Positions 1-14,374 are shown, numbered from the stretch's first letter. The stretch: 64,000 nucleotides of DNA from Epinephelus fuscoguttatus (GCF_011397635.1 NC_064770.1:24721603-24785602), one strand, 5' to 3'. The notes: a model not told the origin generated them from the sequence alone. Numbers and translations: made by a program.

Positions 1-576
1 GTATCTCCAGAAGCATTAGACGGTAAACTGTATCAGGACCGAGGTCTTCTTGTCCAGACTGTGGACTGGAACCGAGCAGTAATGTATTATTCAAGAACCT
101 GAGTAGTTTTCAGTTAATTGGGGTCTCAAGGTTTATCCACAGACTGGGCTGCAGCTCTAACTCGTGGGTCAGCAGTTCTACCGACTCCATGCTAAAACAA
201 GTATTTATAGTTGTGCTTATTTACAGTTATCGAGACAGTGATCAGTGACTCCAACAAAGAACACCATTGAGCTGGAACACAGCCTCTGTTATCAGTGACA
301 TGAATAATAAGCATGTGATCCAGTTTCCTCTTTTTGACCCTTATGACTGTCTCGAGCAGGGCAAGCTACAGTTATGATGGAGTCATGGGATTTACCACTA
401 ATGATATACCAACTGCAACATGAACTGACAATGACCTGAGTACTGTAAAACTAAAGACTCATTTAGTCAAGTTTTCCTACTTTATGACGATGACTTTACT
501 GCATTTTACTGTTATGATACTTGAAGATTTCAGTCCTGGTTGATCAGAAGCTGTGTTGCTGCTAACTTGTGTTGGT

Positions 577-1135
577 TTACAGTGCAGCCAAACAAACTGT
601 GAGCTTCGAGATACATTGTTTTAAAAAGAATAAAGTCGATGATTACCATTTTTTCACCAAGCTGCTGTGAGCAACCAATGATAAGATCTCATACTGTACA
701 TTAATAGGAGTTGTATACCTTGATGACCTATTGATGGTTTGCTGGTTTGTTGCCTGCAGCTCTGTATCCAACAGCTCATTGTGGCTGTTCTCTCTTGTTC
801 CATTCCTGCCTGCAATATTTAAAATTGATCCCATGACAAGAATTTCCAAATGAGACCTTGTCTTGTTTTGTAAACACATCAGCTCTAACTTCAATGACAA
901 AATAGATTATATTTCCTGTCACAATAAAAGCCACTCTGTAGTTTGCCAGTTGAATGCTTTTGATATGAAGCAGCAGCAGCGGAAAATGTTCATTTCGCAT
1001 TAGCAGTAACTGATACAGCTCAGAAACAGTGATCTCTGGACAGGAAAGCTTCACAAAACTGAACTATATGCATGCATTGTTTGTGTGAGGGCACTTTGAA
1101 ACCAGCACAGGACTGGCGGACTCCGCCACCACAAT
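577..1135 (+). repeat. Diverged interspersed repeat, copy 1
   Basis: This resembles 32028-32440 in the same orientation. Both start with TTACAGTGCAGCCAAACAAA, share GTTGCCTGCAG followed by a CCAACAG..CATTGT block and an AATTTAAAAYGATCC-like stretch, and end near ATGCATGCATYG and a GGCGGACYCCGCCA motif. Identity is patchy, so this is an old element. Confidence 0.6.
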
Positions 1136-2997
1136 GGAAACTACTAACTGTCATCATTAGTACATACACACAATCAGCGTCCTATTCAATTCAATCTAGT
1201 CTCACTTGGATGATAAACTATCTAAGGGCTTACAGACCTTTAGGCCTGTCAGTATAATACCGTTATCGCCTTATCATATGATTTGGATATGACCTCAATT
1301 ATTTTGCTGACCTTGATATTGCCCGTTGTGTTTATATGTGTGTTTGTTTACATAAGAATGTCACCAACAATTTAGCCAACATGATGCCAGAATAAACAGC
1401 AGGGTTTTCCCGCCCATTATAAGACTAAGTTTTACCTTTTAACAACTTCATCCTCCACTCTGTAAGTTGGCCAGCAAACTGCTTGGCTTCCAGGCCATCC
1501 GTCCTTGGAGCAGACTACATCACACCAGCCACATTACAAAGTAACTGCTCGTCTATGAGTTGCAAGAGACATCACTTGGCTTTGTTATTGTTGGCTGAAT
1601 TTTGTATTAAGTCTCAAACTAAGTAGTTTTGGGCTATAATCTTATAAAGTGACAGTAATATCATTTATCACAATCATTCCTAGGGCAATGTATAGTCCAA
1701 CAAAAGCAGTTATCCTGACAGGCCTACAGTCTTTCAATGCTTCCATGTCTTTGCTACCTTAGCAGCGCATTGATCACGGCTGAACTCGGCTCATGACCTC
1801 CTCCCTAACCCCCCGTAGATGGTGGTGACCCAGCTGGTTACAGCTGATGAGGAGACAAGAGCTTAAAGTGATTGCAAGTTTGAAAAGAGGAATTTACAAA
1901 CTCCATGACCTTTCCTTCAAAAACATCTGGACCACGTGTCTGTCGGAGGAAACTTGAGCACAGCGGCAGTTACTCATCCATGCGTGCTGTAAGACCGATG
2001 GGGGTACTAAAAGGCTAAGCATGCAAGTTTGAACTATTATGATGATGTATTGATTGTTTCTGGAACAGCAGCGCCCTAAGTCATAATATGAAAAGGCTGA
2101 GTGGTGTTGCATTGGTAATCTATGTGGCCGTGCCTGGGGTTAAGCATGGAGCGTTTGTATATAACCTAATATGGATTCAGGAGGGCTACACACGCACACA
2201 TAAACACACTCTCACAGATTCCTAGACTTTCATGCATAATGCATCAGATGTCCAGTCTCGGCTGTACAGTAGTAGTTGTCCTCACAATGATATCAGATTA
2301 CTCTGCATTTTCCTCATGCTACGAAACGCGCACAGCGGGGGAATTGTTACCCCAAACAGATTCAGTCTCCTCAGACAATCTGTCCCATTCTCCAGTCCAG
2401 GCGAGCTCTTTCAGCCAGAGTAGGAGGGATGGAGGAGTGTTTTTTGCGCATTACAGACGTAGGTTGCCTGCAGGGTCTCTTTGCTCCACAATTACTGCTT
2501 TATGAGGCTGTTTAACTGAAGCCAAGGAGAGAGAGCAATGGAGGCACAGAGTGTGAAGATGTCTGGTGTGCTGGTATCTGTTCGTACATCACTCTCGAGT
2601 CTTTCTCTTTCTTTGCTATTTGGCATTGAGAGCATCCTTTTGTGTCTTTGTTTCTTTCCAACGCAGATGTTGACTGTTAACAACTTTTCAGACCCCACAG
2701 ACTGTTGACTGGGAGTCCATTATTATTACTAACTCCTGTTGCATGGACAAGTTGAAACTTAAAGAAATTTTCAAATGAATTATTGGCAATATGTCACAAG
2801 TACTCTGTGTTGTATTACGTGTGTACAACGATGTACGTACATGAGGAGGATTGATCTAAAGCTCCAAAACACCTACCAAATGGATGTTGAAGTGAAACTT
2901 CAAACATCCAACTCATTCACCCACATGGTCCCAACAACCTTGCTCCCACTTCTATCACAGCTTGGCAAAAATGACAAAAACTACAATCAACACTTTG

Positions 2998-3811
2998 CTA
3001 AGTCCTGCCCCCTGACACAGACTGGCCAATCATAACATAGCATCAGGGTGGCTCAGACCAGGGTCCAACAACAACAACACAGCTGTGCTCCATTGATTCT
3101 AATGCTGTCATTTCAGATTTCCTTCATTTTCAGGCTGGTTTTGTGGATTTGGAGCTAAATGTTGTGCCTGGGGCACGTCGTGTATTAATGATACTTGTTA
3201 CCTGGAGAGGTTGGAAAAAGATATACGTTTCTTCCCTGTTCCAAAACCAAAATCAAACCCTGAAAAGTGTAGGGTTAGCTAGCTAGCTACTGAAGATATA
3301 GCCTACTGAATGTACACACATGCTGCTTTTGCTTTTTAATGATTATAACAGTGAAAAAAAGACCGACCCTGCTGTACAGGAACCAGTGAAGGGAAGCAGG
3401 GAAACTTGGCAGATGAACCGTGTTTGGCGTTTGACGTTCATCTGCACACAATGTGATGCCACACAGCTGGTTCAATGTCAGCAAAGTTTCCCTTTATATT
3501 CATTGTCTTGTGTGGCCATCAGCAGTGATGTGGTGGTTCACTTTTACACTGTGATCTGTAGCCTATAGTTCGGCTTTAGCTTCTAACTATCTTTGTCTTT
3601 TTAACCTGTTGTTGCTGCTGAGTCAGTTTGACATCCTGGATATATCCTTCAAACACAGACTGTAGACCCCTCTGTCTGCTTCTCTCTGGAATCACTGTTT
3701 CATTTCTCCAAAAATATGATAATATTTCTTCAGGGAGTGCAGTTAGTTACAGTGTGGGCTCCATGCTTACTCCAACAGCTTGTCGGACAATCACAAAGGG
3801 GCGGGGCTTAG
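2998..3811 (+). mobile_element. Non-autonomous inverted-repeat transposon, CTAAG family, copy 1
   Basis: It starts CTAAGTCCTGCCCC and ends GGGGCGGGGCTTAG, so the ends are imperfect terminal inverted repeats. It is about 814 bp with no transposase. A related copy lies in the opposite orientation at 53759-54531. The interior carries a GCTAGCTAGCTA tract and a hairpin between about 3398 and 3490. Target-site duplications are not clear. Confidence 0.8.
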
Positions 3812-4524
3812 CAGAAGGTCAGTCACCGTCTTACAGTTTATAATAAATAGAAGATTGAACAGAACCAGCAGCAGCTGTCTTACTGCCATTAAGAGCCTTT
3901 GCAGTTGACATTCCTATCACGTAAGACTTTTCTTTAATGCAGTCAAGCCAGCAAAATAGCCTTTTTTGATATCTTGACAAATTGAGGGTGAGTCATATCA
4001 TTCAACAGCACATTGCTATTTATACGCCATTAGCATCGTTTGAAGTCCCTATATCTTTTTAAAATGGGCTCTGTTTCTCTCTCTGCCATCCCTCTTTTGT
4101 TCCGTCTTGTAGAAGTTGGTAGATACTATGTGAGCATCATTGTGTGAGAGAGAAACGATCACACAGCCATCTGGATCCCTGCTCTCTTGACTGGCTGCTC
4201 GTCTGTGATAACATGAGCTCCAAGCCCTCAGAACGTAATAACCTAATAGTCAGTGCTGCCTCTGTCACTTTGTCTTCCAGAGCAGGACTGAGGAAAGGAT
4301 TTAAAGAGTGTGTGAGAGAGAGATGCAGCAGATTGATAAAGAGGAGAGGAAATAACTTTACTTTTCTTTTTCCATTATTTACAGTCGGAGGGGAAACAAC
4401 AGGGGGGAAAATGTCTGAATTGCAAAGCTGCTTAGCGGTATGATTCAGTCGGGGGATTTGAATCTGCTCTCACCCCCACTTCAAGCACTGGGGTGGAGGC
4501 GGACAAAGAGAGAGATAGAGGGGG

Positions 4525-4536
4525 AGTGTGTGTGCA

Positions 4537-4605
<69 letters not shown>
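4525..4605. repeat. Compound (GT)n(GA)n microsatellite
   Basis: A GT run of about 50 bp passes directly into a GA run of about 28 bp. Long open frames over it on both strands are artefacts of the repeat. Confidence 0.98.
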
Positions 4606-4609
<4 letters not shown>

Positions 4610-7600
4610 GCGTAGGAGAAGCACAATCTGGTATAGCTCCATGTGAAAATGACCTACTTCCTGTCAGCTCACTCTCAAATGGATTGCTGTTTTCTGATGT
4701 GTTGGAGGAGAGAGGGGGAGGTCCTCCGAGGGGTCTGGAGGGGGAAGAGGTTGACGTGGCATGGTTAAATGAAAGATAAGGAGGTGGCACTTGGGGACCC
4801 ACAGTGCAGAATAAAATGTGTGTGAAGTGTAAATTCTATATGCATGGCGTACAGATTGTGTACTCACCTGTGTATACAATGTTTGCTCATGCAGCAGATC
4901 ATGCATGTTGCGTGATGTGCCGCTCTCCCTCTGCAGTGTTAATTACCCCCCAAATGACGGTCTGACGAGAGTTGACTATCAGAAAGCCAATATTTGAGGG
5001 GGCAGGCCTCACCAGATGCTCGGTGGTCGGTGTGTGTGTCAAACACACAGGATGTTATTTATGGAAGTGATCTGCTTTCCAACAGGGAAGTTTCTGTGGT
5101 TTTAATTTGGTTTGGAGGAAAATTCTCACGAGAAACTTCTCTCTCATCTGTGGCTTTTGTGTAATCAACATCTAACACCTGCTCTATATTTCAAATGTAT
5201 TACGCTACTGTAAAGAGGCACGGTATAAAGGTGGGAAATGGTACTTTTTAAAATGATTTATTATCAAACTACATGATATGTAAACAAAGAAAATACATAT
5301 GAACACAGAAGACAAGAAAATGGTTGTAGTATACTTGACCTACAGTATATGCATGATGTGGCGTTTGTGCATACAGCAACACGCTGTTTGCTGATTTTTA
5401 GGTCCCGCATTTTACATGGATGACACCACAATAATGGGCTCCCTGCACTCTGATCAGGCTCCAGCCACATATAAAATTAGGAAATTGGAACAGAGGCTGT
5501 ACCGCGAGCCCTTGTGTGGTTTTATTTGATGATTATAATATGTTAACAAGTGCTGTATTTGCTGTTGTGTAAGTGGTTGACTCATACAACCTATCATTTA
5601 ACAGCGACACTCCTTGCGGTTCCATTGATAATGATCATTTTAAAATACATCCACCACAGCAGGCTCAATAAATGCTTCTGTCAGACCACAACCAAACAGT
5701 TATAACTCACCTATGAAGGGTGAATTTAACTCACAGATTGATATTAAGCAAAATTCATACACTCCTAAAGGTCCAGATGATTTAAATCCAGCAAAATATT
5801 TAGTCCAAACACATTTTTACATCAATAGATACCCACAAACTTCCATTACATAATTTCAAACATTCATATTTCCCCACATATTATCCATAATTTCTTCTGT
5901 TCTGCATGTAAATATGTCGACTGCTTGCTGTCAAAATGAAGGCGAACTCCTGACCTTTTCACTGACACCTTACTTGAGCCAATAGGTGCTTCATATGCTG
6001 TTGCTACAGCCTCAATAGCCAGCAAGGGCCTGTGTTGAAACAGTGTGCATTCCTCACACTTACGGGTTCAAAGCCAATCAATAGTCAGGAAATATTTGAC
6101 AAGGATGAAAAAAAACACATTTTATTTCAGTATGTTGAAACTTATATAACTCAATGACAGGAGCATTTACAGTGACTCTGACTGTTGGGAAAAAGTTTGG
6201 AGTGTTAACCTTTCAAATGAGCTCATGCATGATATACATGTGCTAAAAATGGAACACATACAGCTTTCACTTTACTTTGTATATGCCTGGGACAGGCGTT
6301 TCAGGTGAATTTTGGTGACTTTAACAGGATGCTTAATGTAAACTGTAGGTTTTACAAATGTTTTACTCTTCTGTTCTTCAATCTGATCTAACAAACGGGA
6401 CCAAGCCAGGGTGCAACAACAAATCAAGACAGTGGGAAAAATCATGACATTAACCAGTTTGATTTTACTATTTTGGCTCAACTGTTTTTTACATTTTTTT
6501 CCTATTTTTTTTTTTATTTTTAAGAGATTTTATTTTTTTGAGGTCTTTAGTTTTTTAAAACATTTTGACAATACACAAACACAGACATAAGAAATACAAG
6601 ACGGGAAATAAAAGATGATGACGAAAACAAATTCATTAAAAAAATAATTAAATAATAGTAGTAATAAAAAAGATAAGAAATTATAAGATAAAGGATAACT
6701 AACCACCAGTTGCAAAAAGAAAGAAAGTACAATTATATCCCAGGTCGTATGATGAGTACTAGGTTGTCCACAGGATGGTTTAAGGCTGAGAGGTAGCATC
6801 CATGGCATAAAAACCATGGGTGGTCAGAGAATGTCCAGTGGAGACCTAGTGGGCTTTTTATTTTACTTTTATTGTTTATTTATTCTGTCTTAATATGATC
6901 AATATGATCAGCACTTTGCTCTGAATAAAAACCATAAAGGTAACCGATGTCTTTGAGATGGCATATGAGTGTGTTTCCCTGTCAGACCTTTGAGATACAA
7001 TAACTTAAGCACAATAACCTAACCCTCATTTAAGAGTATGACAGTTCTTCCCTCTAATATTAGATACTCTCATGTTTACTACTTTCCAAACAATGTGATA
7101 ATCTCTCCCAGTAGAAACATTAGTTTCTCAAAGACAAACTGGGCTCCAGTTAAAGTATTAATGGTAGTATGTATGTATCGGATGGTAAAAGGTCAAATAT
7201 AATTACTTCAAACTGTCCCAGGTGTCATCTGATTGTAATGGAGTTCAATAACAGAATATAACTGTAATGTTCTACAGTTAGATAAATGCGTAATCCAACT
7301 GTCATGGGACAAAAAATTCATGTAGAGAAGACTAAATTGTAAATAGAGTGAAAAAAAAGAATACATGTACTGATTTCACCTTTCACAAAGATATCTCAGG
7401 GTGTATGAATTCCTGCCTGTTAGTGTATTAATTTAGGTCATGATGAGTAATGTCTTTGGGATGGATTCACTGAAGAGGTATGCACTGCCAGGCTTAATCC
7501 CCGTGACTCTGACTGGCTGGTCGGAAGGTGAATTAATTTAATCCATCCTCATAACCCTGCCCCTCCCTCCCTCCCTCCGTCACTCACACATGCTCTTTCA

Positions 7601-7626
7601 TTTTACCTTCTCTCTGTATTTTCCAG

Positions 7627-7709
7627 TACCTGAGGACCTGTCTTTGGAGGAAAGAGATGAGCTGTCGAACATACGACGCAGGAAAAAAGAGCTTCTGGAT
7701 GATATTGAA
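7627..7709 (+). CDS. cyth3: cyth3 coding exon 2 (coiled coil start)
   Basis: The exon lies between a ttttccag acceptor and a gtaagt donor. It begins with the last two bases of a Val codon and reads [18 protein letters not shown], then KKELLDDIE. It carries the first half of the cytohesin coiled coil, which binds GRASP/CYTIP-type partners in the family. Confidence 0.92.
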
Positions 7710-10612
7710 GTAAGTAACAATACAGGGATGATGTATAGCAGCAGAAAGTTCTATTAGGTAGGGCAGGACAATATGATCAAAACGGTGATGAGCAAATTGT
7801 AAACTAAAAAACTGTTATTGTCATGTTTTATATGTAAGACTTATGCATTGAACATAAGTTTGATTGGTTTTTGTGTGATGTTTTGCATACATTCAGCAAT
7901 ATTTTAAAATGTCCATATATTGGAAAAGTACACCCATTGAGCATTTCCTGTCATCGTCCAACTGTTCACCATCTAACAAATGCATACCCTGTTAAAGCTA
8001 CAGTTGATAACTTGTATTTCATATTCGCTGAAACCCATCACTATATTCTGACAGTAGTTTGTGCATCAGATTATGTGCTCCTAATGGCATTTATAGGAAT
8101 CCTCTGTATCTGAATGAAAACAACCAATCAGAGCCGAGGAGTCTCTAGCGTAGCTGTCAGTCATGTTAATCTCTCCTTCCGAACTGTGGTCAAACTGTCA
8201 AACTGGGCAACACTGATCAAATATGAACCAAGATTCTGTCACTGCATTGTCTATTTCCACCTTAAATGTTTTCAGACACATATTTTAGTGTACTGTTTAG
8301 TTGTAAAATTAGAACGTTTTGCTTGGTTTTGGCTCGACTGTCTCTATCGTGGCGGCCTAATCACAAATTTTCTCATTTTACAGCTAAACAGTACACTGAA
8401 ATATGTGTCTGAAAACATTTAAGATGAGAAATAGGCAATGCTGTCACAGAATCTTGATCCATATTTGATCAGCACAGCCTAGTTTGACAGTTTGACCGCA
8501 GATCACAGAATGATTAACATGATTGACAGCTGTGTTAGAGAGCGTTATTTTTTTGTTTTTATTTAGCTGCAGTACATTTTTGCAAATGCCATTAGGTGCA
8601 CCATGAGGAGGCAGAGGAACATGATTTTTTCAAAGATTATCTAATATACTAGGAATGGGGGAAAAAAATCGATACAGCAGAGCATTGCGATATTTTTGTG
8701 TGGCAATTGCAATGTAGCACAGTGCCAAGTATAATTTTTTTTTAAATATATGAATTATTAATATTATAAATACAAATTAAACTTTAGGTGGTCTACTAGA
8801 ATAATATAATCAGTTGCTTTTTCAGTCCTCTAGATACATTTTGCTGCTGCAAAAAAATGGCTGAAGTGAGATGAACAGACTGAAAACTTTATCTTATGAG
8901 ATAAAAGAGAAGTTTTCCTTTGGGGACATAATTTACAATTGAAAAAGGATATATACACAATATATTTCATCACAATATTCAGCGTATCGTAACATATTTA
9001 AAATCGCAACAATATTGTATCGTGACTTAAGTATCGTGGATCCTTTGGTTTCCCACACCTATCATGTCCTTCTGTCAGGATATAGCGACAAAAACTTTGT
9101 ATTGCTTTTAATTATTATTTGTTACTTCTTTACTTTATTACTTTTATTTTACATATTTTTTAATTTTTATAAAAGTTTTAAGCTTTAACATGATCCTATT
9201 AAGATTATGTAATAGTGATTTTAATCATATCACCCAGCTCTAACCGTAAGGAAACCTGTCATTATTATATTACGATCCAATTAAGAACTTCCAAGACAGT
9301 ATTTTCTTGTTACTTCAGGACTGCAGCTGGATCCTTGTTGTTATCCCCTGTCTATCTTTTCATTAAAATAAAAAAATCTATATATTCTAGTATGTGGAAT
9401 ACGTGACTGAGTCGTTTTATTTTCTTCTCTGCAGCGGCTGAAGTTTGAGATTGCAGAAGTAATGACTGAAATTGAGCAGCTAACCTGTGTGGGAGAGAGG
9501 TGAGTCTTTTGACTGATTTATTTAGTCTGTACAATGATGTTACAGCCTCCATACAAACAGAAACAAAAAAAAACAGTTCAATAGCGGCAGGAGGCTGCAA
9601 CATATAAAAAGAGGACGCCACACCAAAGGTAACTAAAACTAAAACTAAACTAAAACAACAAAACCCCAGCACCTAAAAGAGCATGCGGGAAAAGAACCTG
9701 TTTGGGGAGAGAAAATACAAGGAGGGAAGAAAAAGATTCCTCCCTATCTGATCTTGTCGTCTGTGTGGCATGAGCTGTGCCATGTGCCATGCCTCCCTTG
9801 TCTCTATGCTCCCTGTCCCTCTTATCCCCTCCTCTCTCTACCTGAGTGTTGATTGCACTCAGGTGCGAGGCAGGCAGGGGGAGGAGGGAGACCAGGCTGA
9901 CAGAGAGAGGGAACAGGCTGCTGAACATAACAAATGACAACATTTTCATTCAAGCACCAAAAGATATTCAGTTTAAGATGATATAAAATGAAGTACAGCA
10001 GACAATGCTGTCATTTAAGAAGCTGGTGTCGATAAATTTTATTCCTCAAACAATTAATCAATTCTCGGAGTACTTCATAGTCTATTGACTAATTAATTAC
10101 TCGACTAATCATTGCAGCTTAATATTGCTTCGTCTGTCAAATGTCAGAAAACAGTGAAAAACGGGCATCAGCATTCCACATAGCCAATGCTGCTATCTTC
10201 CAAAACCAAAGGAAGATAAATTCTCACTGATACAAGACAAGGAAAATGAGCCCATTCTCGAATTTAATGAGCTGGAATCAATTAATATTTGGCAGGTTTG
10301 CTGAACTTAAACGATTAATCGCTTATCAAAACCATTGTGCCTTTATTCTTTGTTTGATTGACTAATTGTTTCAAGACTAGTTCGTGCTTTCCTTTCCCTT
10401 TTCTGCTCTTCAAAGCCACTGAGCCATGTTGTCGCTTCCGCCGTGAGCCTCACACCTGTCATTTTATGTGTGTGTGTGTGTGTGTCTGCGTGTGTGTGTT
10501 TGCTAATCCCCCTTTGTTTGAGGAGTGAAGTGGGACAGTCCCTCAACTAAACAGTAGCCAAACAGTCTGTATTCAGCAGCTGTCATTTGATTGGTTGATG
10601 AGGTGGAGTGAG

Positions 10613-10654
<42 letters not shown>

Positions 10655-11913
10655 TCAGGTGCAGCTGGCAAAGGGGCTTGTGCTATTTTTGGCAGACAGG
10701 AAGCACAGGGAGCATGTACACACACAAAGGTGGAGATTTCCCTATGGGGCCCATGCAAAATGTGTTTTGCAGAAGGGTGACATCCAAAAGGCTGCAGGAT
10801 GGGTCAAACTGTTTATGCACATGTACTAACAGCACAGGTGATACTCACATGCAGCCATGTTTTGCTTTGCGCTGCGTTTCCGGTTGCTTTAGGTTAAATC
10901 CAATACACACTCTTGAGTTGAGAGAATAGTAAACACAGTCACACCATGTCCTGGATGAACCTATCCCAAATTGGCCTCCTGAACAAACACAGCAGCCTGG
11001 GGACAACACCACACCTTTAACTGTCACGTGATGGATGTTTTTATGTTTTTATTGCAGCAAAACCACGCAAAGAAACAAACAGATCGCCATGGGGAGGAAG
11101 AAGTTCAACATGGACCCTAAAAAGGTCAAACTGATTGTCAGAATCAACCACACCGTCACTGTTGAATTACACCTTTATGATTTGAATGAACTTTTAAAAT
11201 ATCTACAGAACAAAAAGGTACCTGAAGTCAAAGTTTGCACTTTTTTGTTTAAACAGGGGATCCAGTTTCTCCTGGAGAACGATCTTCTCCAGAACACCCC
11301 AGAGGACATCGCACAGTTCCTCTACAAAGGCGAGGGGCTCAACAAAACAGTCATCGGTGACTACTTAGGGGAACGGTGAGCCCTCTGATTTTCCCTCTGT
11401 TTTTCCTCCACCTTTCTTTTTCCCTCTCCCCATCTCTCTGTCAGATCTGCACTGCATGCACTCAGACGAGGGCATAAAGCCCCAGGAAATTGGTGGTCTG
11501 GATTTATGGAGCAGAGCAGTGACAGGAGACGGTGCCAGTAAAATAACTGAGCGGACATGTGGTTCTTATCGAAGAGAAATCAATGGGGATAGGACTGTCA
11601 AAACAACAGGGATTTCATGCTGCCTGCAAACACAGTGGCTTTCTGTTTGAAAATGGTGCTGTGCATTTACTTCCCACCTTGACCTCCTAAAACGCATGAA
11701 ATTGTCACTTTTGTTACCCGTTTTCAGAAGTGAATCCTGTATTAACAGTCTAGCCTCTATTTAAATAGTTAAACATGTGTGACATGTGACCCTCCTCTCC
11801 TCCAGGGATGACTTTAACATTAAGGTTCTCCAGGCGTTTGTGGAGCTTCATGAGTTTGCAGACCTCAACCTCGTACAAGCCTTAAGGTGAGTTAACCAAT
11901 AATGGCACTGTGT

Positions 11914-11946
<33 letters not shown>

Positions 11947-14336
11947 TCCTACGGGTGCTGGTAAGAAGATGAAATATGCCCCAGGAGGACCAGTGTGAGT
12001 TATATATTCATAACAAAGCCTGAAGTCTTATCAAACATCATACGAACTGCACAGTTGTTAGTAATGCTATGAGAGAAGATTTTATAGCACATGATATTCA
12101 GTGTTGGGCAGCAATGTGTTACTAGTAACACGTTACAGTGATGATATTACTTTTTGCAGCAACAAGTAGTGTAACTAATTACTAATAAAATTTCAGTTAT
12201 AATATTACAGTAACCCCAAAACGAAACAACTTGTTACTTTTGTTATCACGTCACTACTGACTTGAAATACACTTCAGCGCACTGAGGCATGTCGCAAAGC
12301 AGCAAGCTAGTTTGGAAGATGGAAATACTTGCCTTAGTGGCTGGAAATATTCCCATTACTTTGAATTTTTCAGGAGGAAAGATGACAAGAACACTGTTGC
12401 TGCAGGTAGTTGAACTAAAAAGCAAAAAACAAAAAACCTACACCGGCTAAACAACCAAAACTGGATTTTACTTGTGGGCAACTGAAGGCTACAAAGTAAT
12501 GAAGCTTGTGTATGGATGTGTGCTGGTGCACTACGAGTGATTCTCTGTCTTTCAGGCAGAGCCTTGGGAAAATGTTGGTCACAGGCAATCGAGGACCCCC
12601 AATGTAAAAAAAAAAAAAAAATCATATGCAAGTGATCTAGCCGTAGCTACACATTTACCGGCAATTACTCTGACAGTCACGCAGAGGCACACATCTAAAA
12701 TTAGGGGAGACACGCATTTACCAGTTTTATGGGGTGTAATAGAAAAGTAATATCACAAGTACTGTAACAAAATACTGTCGGCAGGGAGTAATAAGTAAAG
12801 TAGAGTAATAAATAATATATTACATGTTTGGAGTAGCGAGCCCAACACTGATATATTATGGTATCACAAAGCTAGGTTCAACTTCTTTGCAGATGACCCT
12901 GTGGTTTATTTGCTGGAGGCCTCTGCTTTGGTACCCCTTCCACATCAACATACTGGTCCCATTTTAAATGAATGGGATGATGGTGTTTTTCCATCACACA
13001 GGATTATTCTGCATTCATGAAAAACTTCCCACGTTTACAACTCTTAACACAATATCAATTAAATTTGGATCTAATAACCTCAAGTGATTGATTTTGATTT
13101 TTGTGAACTGGCCATGTTTGGTTGGTTTTCAGGTGCTGTTGTTTCAAAGGATATATCTGACTTCTCAAGTTTCCCAGTTTAATTTCAACTTGAATGTTGA
13201 CTTATAGGTATACTATGCAGGATTGTCAGTTACCGTTTATAAACTCGCCTTGGTGCCCTGTCCCTCAGATGCCTGCTGCCTACGGTCTTGCACCTGGTAT
13301 CTCATTTATAAACATTGCATACACACAAAACAAGGCCTGAAAGAGGGGTGTGCCACTTCCCATGGAAAAGTTGTGATCTATAAAAACAGACTTAATAGGA
13401 GAAACTTTGACTCATGCTTACGAACATTTTGGAGATGGGAAGGCGTGGAGGAGTGAGGTGAAAGCCTGATTGTAGAAATTGTCAAATATTTTTTTGGTGA
13501 ATGCCATTTTTGGCTACGCACTGTTTTATAAATGAGACCCTTAGTCGCTACATTTTTTATGAAGCCCAACTTCACCTGAGGAAAAAAAACAAGAAAATAC
13601 AGGCAGATGGCAGATCTTTGCCAAAAAAATTACACCACCACACACTTCTAGTGGGTCAAAAGTGATGATTGAGAGAATTTACTTCTGTATGAGTCTAGGG
13701 TTAGGACATTCTTTTAGGAAAATCTGACATGGTAGGCCTATATCTTTAACATTATACTGATTTTACACATACAGCAAATGTTGGCTGATGTGAGGCGTCC
13801 ATGTCTGTTAAGATTTTAGACACTTCTGTCTTATTTAACATCAGTTCAGTTTATATTCCCCAGCCCCAATTATGACTAGGATGTTGATACAAATGCTGTT
13901 TAACGTAGGAAATATAAGAAATATTATAACTCCAATATAACATGAATATGGCAGTACTCACCACCCTACTGTCTTTTGTTCTGAGCACACTGTCCTGTTT
14001 AAGAGTCAGTAAAGGCAGCTCTTGTTTCCTCAGTTTGGTGACTGTTTATAATGTTTTTCTGTCTTCATTTATTCCATAGCTTCTTTCCTCTCTTAATAAA
14101 AAAGTCTGCTGAGACATACAGTAGGGTTTGTATTTTACAGTGAATATCCTGTAATATACATTTGTATCAATATTTCATGATCTGTTATTAAATTTCCTCT
14201 CTCCATCTCTCCTGTTGTAGGCAGTTTCTGTGGAGCTTCAGACTTCCTGGCGAAGCCCAGAAGATTGATCGTATGATGGAGGCGTTTGCCTCCAGGTACT
14301 GCCAATGCAATCCCGGCGTCTTCCAGTCCACAGGTA

Positions 14337-14374
<38 letters not shown>

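Larger units (their letters stand above)
1..7626 (+). other. Presumed cyth3 intron 1 (5' part of gene outside window)
   Basis: No conserved coding exon was recognised here, and the first supported exon starts in mid-codon at 7627, so this is most simply cyth3 intron 1. It contains a diverged repeat (about 577-1135), an inverted-repeat transposon (2998-3811) and a GT/GA microsatellite (4525-4605). The rest, including an A/T-rich tract at 6480-6740, shows nothing I can name. Confidence 0.6.

Noticed and set aside
4144..4443. Possible cyth3 first exon (open frame ending near MSELQSCLAV)
   Set aside because: It has no similarity to the cytohesin N-terminus, and no donor in the phase needed for exon 2 was seen.
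4432..4802. Several overlapping open frames with runs of HTHTHT, SLSLSL or CVCVCV
   Set aside because: They are translations of the GT/GA microsatellite, which has no stops in some frames. The same applies at 10573-10829, 14135-14517 and 31257-31513.
11218..11256. Alternative donor GTACCT at 11218 giving a 31-residue in-frame extension of exon 4
   Set aside because: The remaining intron would be 39 nt, below what the vertebrate spliceosome normally removes, so only full retention or normal splicing is considered.
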